A stretch of 7,531 nt of DNA. Source: an uncultured bacterium. Its GTDB lineage: Bacteria > Bacillota > Clostridia > Oscillospirales > Ruminococcaceae. The stretch spans positions 1 through 7,531 of the forward strand of contig CAKWRB010000017.1 of the NCBI GenBank assembly GCA_934845495.1, written 5' to 3'. Both the position numbers and the translations under genes were made by a program. The notes under the pieces were generated by a model. That model did no database searches. It saw nothing but the letters and a program-made list of their open reading frames with translations, and was not told where the DNA came from. This document shows, in pieces, positions 4,500 through 7,531 of the stretch; the first letter of the stretch is position 1; every line of letters starts with the position of its first letter.

Positions 4500-5883
4500 C
4501 GACACCAGTCCTTTTATATGGAAGTGAACGGAAAACATCCATCAGCGACCTCGACCGCTCCAGTCGATCCACGCGCATCTCCCCAAAATGATACCCGGTA
4601 TGCTGAATGGAATTTCGCAGTGTGTCCTCCATTTCCTGATAAATGGGCAGATAAGCGCTTGGACAGTAAAGTGCAAAATCGATTTCCTGTTCCCGCACAT
4701 ATAGCTCCATCTCAAACCGCCCGATATGCTCCATATCGAACACCAGCAGCATATGGATGGTCTCTCCCGGTCCTTTGGGCCGGGACTTGTCATCTTCTCC
4801 GCCGTTTGGATTGATCCATATCTCGGCAAAGGAGTGCAGATCTTGGTATTGTACAGGCAGTACAAAATGGAGCAAGGGGGTAAAGTTGCAGGGGGAGGAC
4901 AGCAGACTGTGGATGATCTTCTCCACTTTATCGGAACTGAATTCCATCAGTTCTTGGTTGCCGGTCTGCCGCTGCAAAATCCGGCCCAGAGCCTCCATCA
5001 CTTCGGATTCCTTGGGGCGCTCGGGATTTTGCAGATATTGCTGCACAGCAGCGAGAAACTGGTTGCGGACCGTATCGCCCCGAAGCTGTGTAAGCATCCG
5101 CGAAACAGCCTGCCGCAGATAATCCTCATTTCCGTTAAAGCGCGACAGGTTGTAGATCACCATGCGCACTGCTTTATCGGTTTTATCGGAAAAGAGGATG
5201 CTCTCCTCGACTTCTGCCATCAAATCCAATGTTTCCCGGCTGAGCTCTCCAAAGCGCTCCGGGGCATCTTCCTGCCGGAATTGCTCCGCCAGCTCTGCCA
5301 GCCTTCCTGCCAGGGTTTTGCTGGGTGCAATGGTTTCCGAAAGGTACTGAAGCCCATTTCCCACCGACCCAAGAGTTTCCTGCCTGGAAAGGCTCATCGT
5401 CAATGCCTTGAGAAAATTCACAGCAGCCAGTCTCAGCTCTTTCTGGTCGGGATTTTCACGCATTGCATCCCGAATCAGATCGAACAGCTCTCCCTTGAAC
5501 ATGGTAGTTCCGCCCTCCTGCCGCTGCATTTCCTGGGCGATTTGGTCGGCCGGAACCAGGAGCTGGGCAAACATCTGCTCGATCTCCTGCGTAAAAGGAG
5601 TGTTGTTCATCGGAAGCAGCTTGATCATCGCCTCCATCGAGGAGATGCTCTGCAGGAAATTCACGGTCACCGATGGATCCTTCAGCAGCTTGAGGAGCAG
5701 TGCCGAAGTCTCTTCCTGGGTCATCCCATTGTTCTGCTGCAGCAGTGCGGACTGCTTGTTGGGTTGTGTGACCCGGGACGGATCCTGCATCGGGAAGGGC
5801 GTGGAGATCCCCACATTGTGCCTGGGCTCCACCGACTGGTTTTTGTTGATGATCGGTGTCGTCACCCGTAAAATATCAGCCAT
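4486..5883 (-). CDS. FliK-C-like / YlqG-like protein, probably flagellar export associated
   Basis: A 465-residue soluble protein with no signal peptide or membrane segment. Residues 1-60 are low-complexity with many Gln, Asn and Pro (MADILRVTTPIINKNQSVEP at the start). Residues 60-330 are almost all helical and amphipathic. Residues 335-445 resemble the C-terminal domain of hook-length control protein FliK: HFVLPVQYQDLHSFAEIWIN, a short charged Gly/Lys insert, then MLLVFDMEHIGRFEMELYVR and DFALYC, i.e. the beta-rich pattern 'aeiri.p.....llLvfd...lGrvev.l.....'. It is unlike a normal FliK in the long helical N-terminus and in its small partner. The gene pair parallels ylqG-ylqH of B. subtilis, where YlqH is the FlhB-like protein. 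The FliK C-terminal domain contacts FlhB-C, so the pair could act as a second substrate-switch couple. First gene of the minus-strand unit; the ribosome binding site is poor (see the leader hairpin). Role is inference. Confidence 0.7.
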   Translation of the reverse strand: MADILRVTTPIINKNQSVEPRHNVGISTPFPMQDPSRVTQPNKQSALLQQNNGMTQEETSALLLKLLKDPSVTVNFLQSISSMEAMIKLLPMNNTPFTQEIEQMFAQLLVPADQIAQEMQRQEGGTTMFKGELFDLIRDAMRENPDQKELRLAAVNFLKALTMSLSRQETLGSVGNGLQYLSETIAPSKTLAGRLAELAEQFRQEDAPERFGELSRETLDLMAEVEESILFSDKTDKAVRMVIYNLSRFNGNEDYLRQAVSRMLTQLRGDTVRNQFLAAVQQYLQNPERPKESEVMEALGRILQRQTGNQELMEFSSDKVEKIIHSLLSSPCNFTPLLHFVLPVQYQDLHSFAEIWINPNGGEDDKSRPKGPGETIHMLLVFDMEHIGRFEMELYVREQEIDFALYCPSAYLPIYQEMEDTLRNSIQHTGYHFGEMRVDRLERSRSLMDVFRSLPYKRTGVDVKI

Positions 5884-5892
5884 ACTCTTTAT

Positions 5893-5919
5893 CGGGCAGA
5901 CGGCCCGGACTTCCCTCCC
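5893..5919 (-). promoter_or_regulatory. Leader hairpin between a purine-rich site and the ylqG-like start
   Basis: On the minus strand, GGGAGGG (5913-5919) is a strong ribosome binding site but lies 29 bases from the ATG. Between them CGGGC (5903-5907) and GCCCG (5893-5897) form a 5-bp all-GC stem with a 5-base loop. If folded, the site comes within about 14 bases of the start. Next to the ATG only a weak AAAGAG is seen. It may control translation, or the true start region may be unusual. Confidence 0.3.
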
Positions 5920-5952
5920 TCGGTTTACCTAAATACTCGTTTACATTATTAG

Positions 5953-5979
5953 TTATCGAACAAAAGAGAAAAAACCCAA
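5953..5979 (-). promoter_or_regulatory. Sigma-28-like promoter candidate of the ylqG-like operon
   Basis: Minus strand: TTGGGTTT (5972-5979), 11-base spacer, TTCGATAA (5953-5960). Eleven of sixteen positions agree with TAAAGTTT-N11-GCCGATAA, including GTTT and CGATAA. The start would be near 5946, about 60 bases before the gene. Weaker than the elements at 1479-1542, but the spacing is exact. Confidence 0.3.
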
Positions 5980-5987
5980 CACAAACC

Positions 5988-6010
5988 GACTGTTTTACGC
6001 GAAAACTGTC
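5988..6010. repeat. Inverted repeat in the ylqG-like/cheA divergent region
   Basis: GACTGTTTT (5988-5996), loop ACGCG, AAAACTGTC (6002-6010); eight of nine pairs, one T-T mismatch. It lies between the two outward-facing promoter candidates (5953-5979 and 6031-6057) and shows no T-run on either side. This fits an operator for a dimeric regulator better than a terminator. Confidence 0.4.
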
Positions 6011-6030
6011 AAAAGGTACCAGATACGAGG

Positions 6031-6057
6031 TTGTGTTTGCCCTCTCTCTGCCGAATA
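6031..6057 (+). promoter_or_regulatory. Sigma-28-like promoter candidate of cheA
   Basis: TTGTGTTT (6031-6038), 11-base spacer, GCCGAATA (6050-6057). Eleven of sixteen agree with the flagellar consensus, with GTTT and GCCGA conserved. The start would be near 6064, about 48 bases before cheA. An AT-rich stretch (6054-6088) could alternatively hold a sigma-A -10, but no matching -35 was found at normal spacing. Confidence 0.35.
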
Positions 6058-6111
6058 TATTTATTATACATTATAAAATATTTATTCTTTAGGAATAGTA
6101 GGTGAATTAAT

Positions 6112-7531
6112 ATGCCAATCGACCCTAGCATGGAACCGATGTTGGACACTTTTATCTATGAAACAACAACCCTTCTGGATCAGCTGGATCAGATCCTTCT
6201 GGACTCGGAGAAATCCAAGAGCTTCAGTTCTGACAGTGTGAACGAAGTATTTCGTATCATGCACACCATCAAGGGCTCAGCAGCCATGATGGATCTGGAC
6301 GGAATTTCCACCCTGGCACACGCCGTAGAAGATGTGTTCTTCATCCTTCGGGAAGATCCCAGCAGACTTGCCCTGGGTGGGGAAGCCCTGTTTGATGTGG
6401 TGTTCCAGGCTTCGGACTTTCTGAAGTCGGAGGTGGATTCTGTTCAGAATACAGGCGATGCCACCCAGGACCCCAGCGCCATGATCCAGGAACTGGAGCG
6501 TCTCTCTGCTCTGATGCAGGGCAAGTCCGCTCCGGCCGCCCAGCCCGAACCCGTTGCAGCCCAGCCGGCTGCCCAGGCCTCTGTGGAAAACCCGGGGTTG
6601 CACCAGGTTCGGGTATACTTTGAAGAGGACTGCCAGATGGAGAACATCCGCGCCTTTATGCTGATGGAACAGCTTCGAGATCAGTGCGATTCCCTGGAAT
6701 CCGTCCCGGCGCATCCCGAAAGCGACTCCTCTCTCTGTTCCGAACTTTCCAAGAACGGGTTTCTCATCCTGTTCCACCCTATAGGCAGTGTGGAGGAAGT
6801 GCTGCAGACCATCGAAAACTCGCTGAATGTACAGTCCTATGAATTGCTGGACAACGAGGCTGATGCCGCAGCAGCTCCTGCCGCAAAGGCCAAGGAGGTT
6901 TCGACAGAAACAGAGACTGCCGCAGCTTCCGCTTCGCCTGCAGCCTCTGCCAGCACAGCTACTGCAGCTGCACCCGCAAACAACGCCAGCCGCACCAAGC
7001 AGAGCCTGATCAGTGTCAACCAGGCCAAACTGGATCAGCTGATGGACCTGGTGGGTGAACTGGTCACCACCGAATCGATGGTTGTAAACAACCCGGATCT
7101 TCGCGGCCTGCACCTGGATAACTTCAGTAAGTCTGCCCGGGAACTCCGGAAGCTGACCGATGAACTGCAGGATGTTGTCATGTCCATGCGCATGGTGCCC
7201 CTTTCAGGTGTATTCCAGAAGATGAACCGTATTGTCCGGGATATGTGCAAAAAACTGGACAAGGAAGTTGACCTCATCACCGAAGGCGGCGAAACAGAGG
7301 TCGATAAGACGATCAATGAGGCGATTGCCGATCCGTTCATGCACATGGTCCGCAACTCCATGGACCATGCCATCGAATCCCCTGAGGAACGACTGGCCAT
7401 GGGAAAACCGGAGCGTGGACAGCTTGCTCTCCGCGCCAAGAACATTGGCGGTGAGATCGTGATCACCATTTCGGATGATGGTCGCGGACTGAACACCGAA
7501 TCCATTTTGAAAAAGGCACGCAACACCGGGA
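6112..7531 (+). CDS. cheA: CheA, chemotaxis histidine kinase (N-terminal 473 residues; gene leaves the window)
   Basis: CheA autophosphorylates in chemoreceptor arrays and passes phosphate to CheY and CheB. Domains seen in order: P1/HPt (1-115) with phospho-acceptor His51 in MHTIKGSAAM; an Ala/Pro linker (136-158); a P2-like CheY-binding domain (about 164-246) with VRVYFEEDCQMENIRAFMLM; a very Ala/Ser-rich linker (250-292); P3 dimerisation (about 297-365) with LMDLVGELVTTES; the start of the P4 ATPase (366-473) with N box HMVRNSMDHAIE (Asn415) and G1 box DDGRG (455-459). The rest of P4 and the CheW-like P5 lie beyond the right edge; full CheA proteins are about 650-750 residues. The start ATG has AGGTGA about 7 bases ahead. 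It is transcribed away from the ylqG-like operon; other che genes probably follow, but are not visible. Confidence 0.97.
   Translation, partial: MPIDPSMEPMLDTFIYETTTLLDQLDQILLDSEKSKSFSSDSVNEVFRIMHTIKGSAAMMDLDGISTLAHAVEDVFFILREDPSRLALGGEALFDVVFQASDFLKSEVDSVQNTGDATQDPSAMIQELERLSALMQGKSAPAAQPEPVAAQPAAQASVENPGLHQVRVYFEEDCQMENIRAFMLMEQLRDQCDSLESVPAHPESDSSLCSELSKNGFLILFHPIGSVEEVLQTIENSLNVQSYELLDNEADAAAAPAAKAKEVSTETETAAASASPAASASTATAAAPANNASRTKQSLISVNQAKLDQLMDLVGELVTTESMVVNNPDLRGLHLDNFSKSARELRKLTDELQDVVMSMRMVPLSGVFQKMNRIVRDMCKKLDKEVDLITEGGETEVDKTINEAIADPFMHMVRNSMDHAIESPEERLAMGKPERGQLALRAKNIGGEIVITISDDGRGLNTESILKKARNTG

Noticed and set aside
4726..5871. Long plus-strand open frame (381 codons) opposite the ylqG-like gene
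   Set aside because: Low-quality His/Gln/Leu-rich translation with no domain; the minus-strand frame has a FliK-C-like end, a helical body and coupling to the FlhB-like gene.
5884..5900. Minus-strand CCCGATAA (5888-5895) as a sigma-28 -10 for the ylqG-like gene
   Set aside because: It lies only a few bases before the start codon and has no TAAA-like -35 at the right distance.
6277..7113. Minus-strand open frame (278 codons) inside cheA
   Set aside because: Shadow of cheA; its Cys/Gly/Ser-rich stretch is just the reverse of the Ala/Ser-rich linker codons.

Overview
The window is a motility and chemotaxis locus from a Gram-positive, low-to-moderate GC bacterium. Protein styles (FlgK beginning MLRPTFMGFE, an EAL-HDOD protein of the YuxH type, a stand-alone FlhB C-terminal-like protein, a ComFB protein) and strong GGAGG-type ribosome binding sites suggest a motile member of the Clostridia, possibly in or near the Oscillospiraceae/Ruminococcaceae. 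The taxonomic guess is inference. All 7.5 kb look chromosomal. I see no tRNA, rRNA, CRISPR array, transposase or integrase.

Layout. (1) Positions 1-1424, minus strand: flgM-flgN-flgK, the late flagellar operon of anti-sigma-28 factor, export chaperone and first hook-filament junction protein; flgK runs off the left edge. (2) Positions 1425-1610: a compact divergent control region with sigma-28-like and sigma-A-like elements on both strands. (3) Positions 1611-2820, plus strand: a two-gene unit of an orphan ParA/Soj-type ATPase and a ComFB-domain protein, one base apart, closed by a strong bidirectional terminator. (4) Positions 2847-5883, minus strand: a FliK-C-like protein (compare YlqG), a small FlhB C-terminal-like protein (compare YlqH/FhlB) overlapping it by 14 bases, then an EAL-HDOD protein with a degenerate EAL domain. 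(5) Positions 5884-6111: a second divergent control region with sigma-28-like elements facing both ways around an imperfect inverted repeat. (6) Position 6112 to the right edge, plus strand: cheA, cut inside its ATPase domain.

How the genes may work together. FlgM restrains sigma-28 until hook completion, and the sigma-28-like elements before flgM, parA, the ylqG-like gene and cheA suggest that the whole window is one late-flagellar regulon. The most interesting part is the ParA-ComFB pair. It has no ParB and sits among flagellar and chemotaxis genes, and ComFB proteins are reported cyclic-dinucleotide receptors. A degenerate EAL-HDOD protein is convergent with it. A testable idea is that ParA and ComFB form a positioning module for flagella or chemoreceptor arrays, tuned by a cyclic dinucleotide. 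That is inference from motifs and gene order only.
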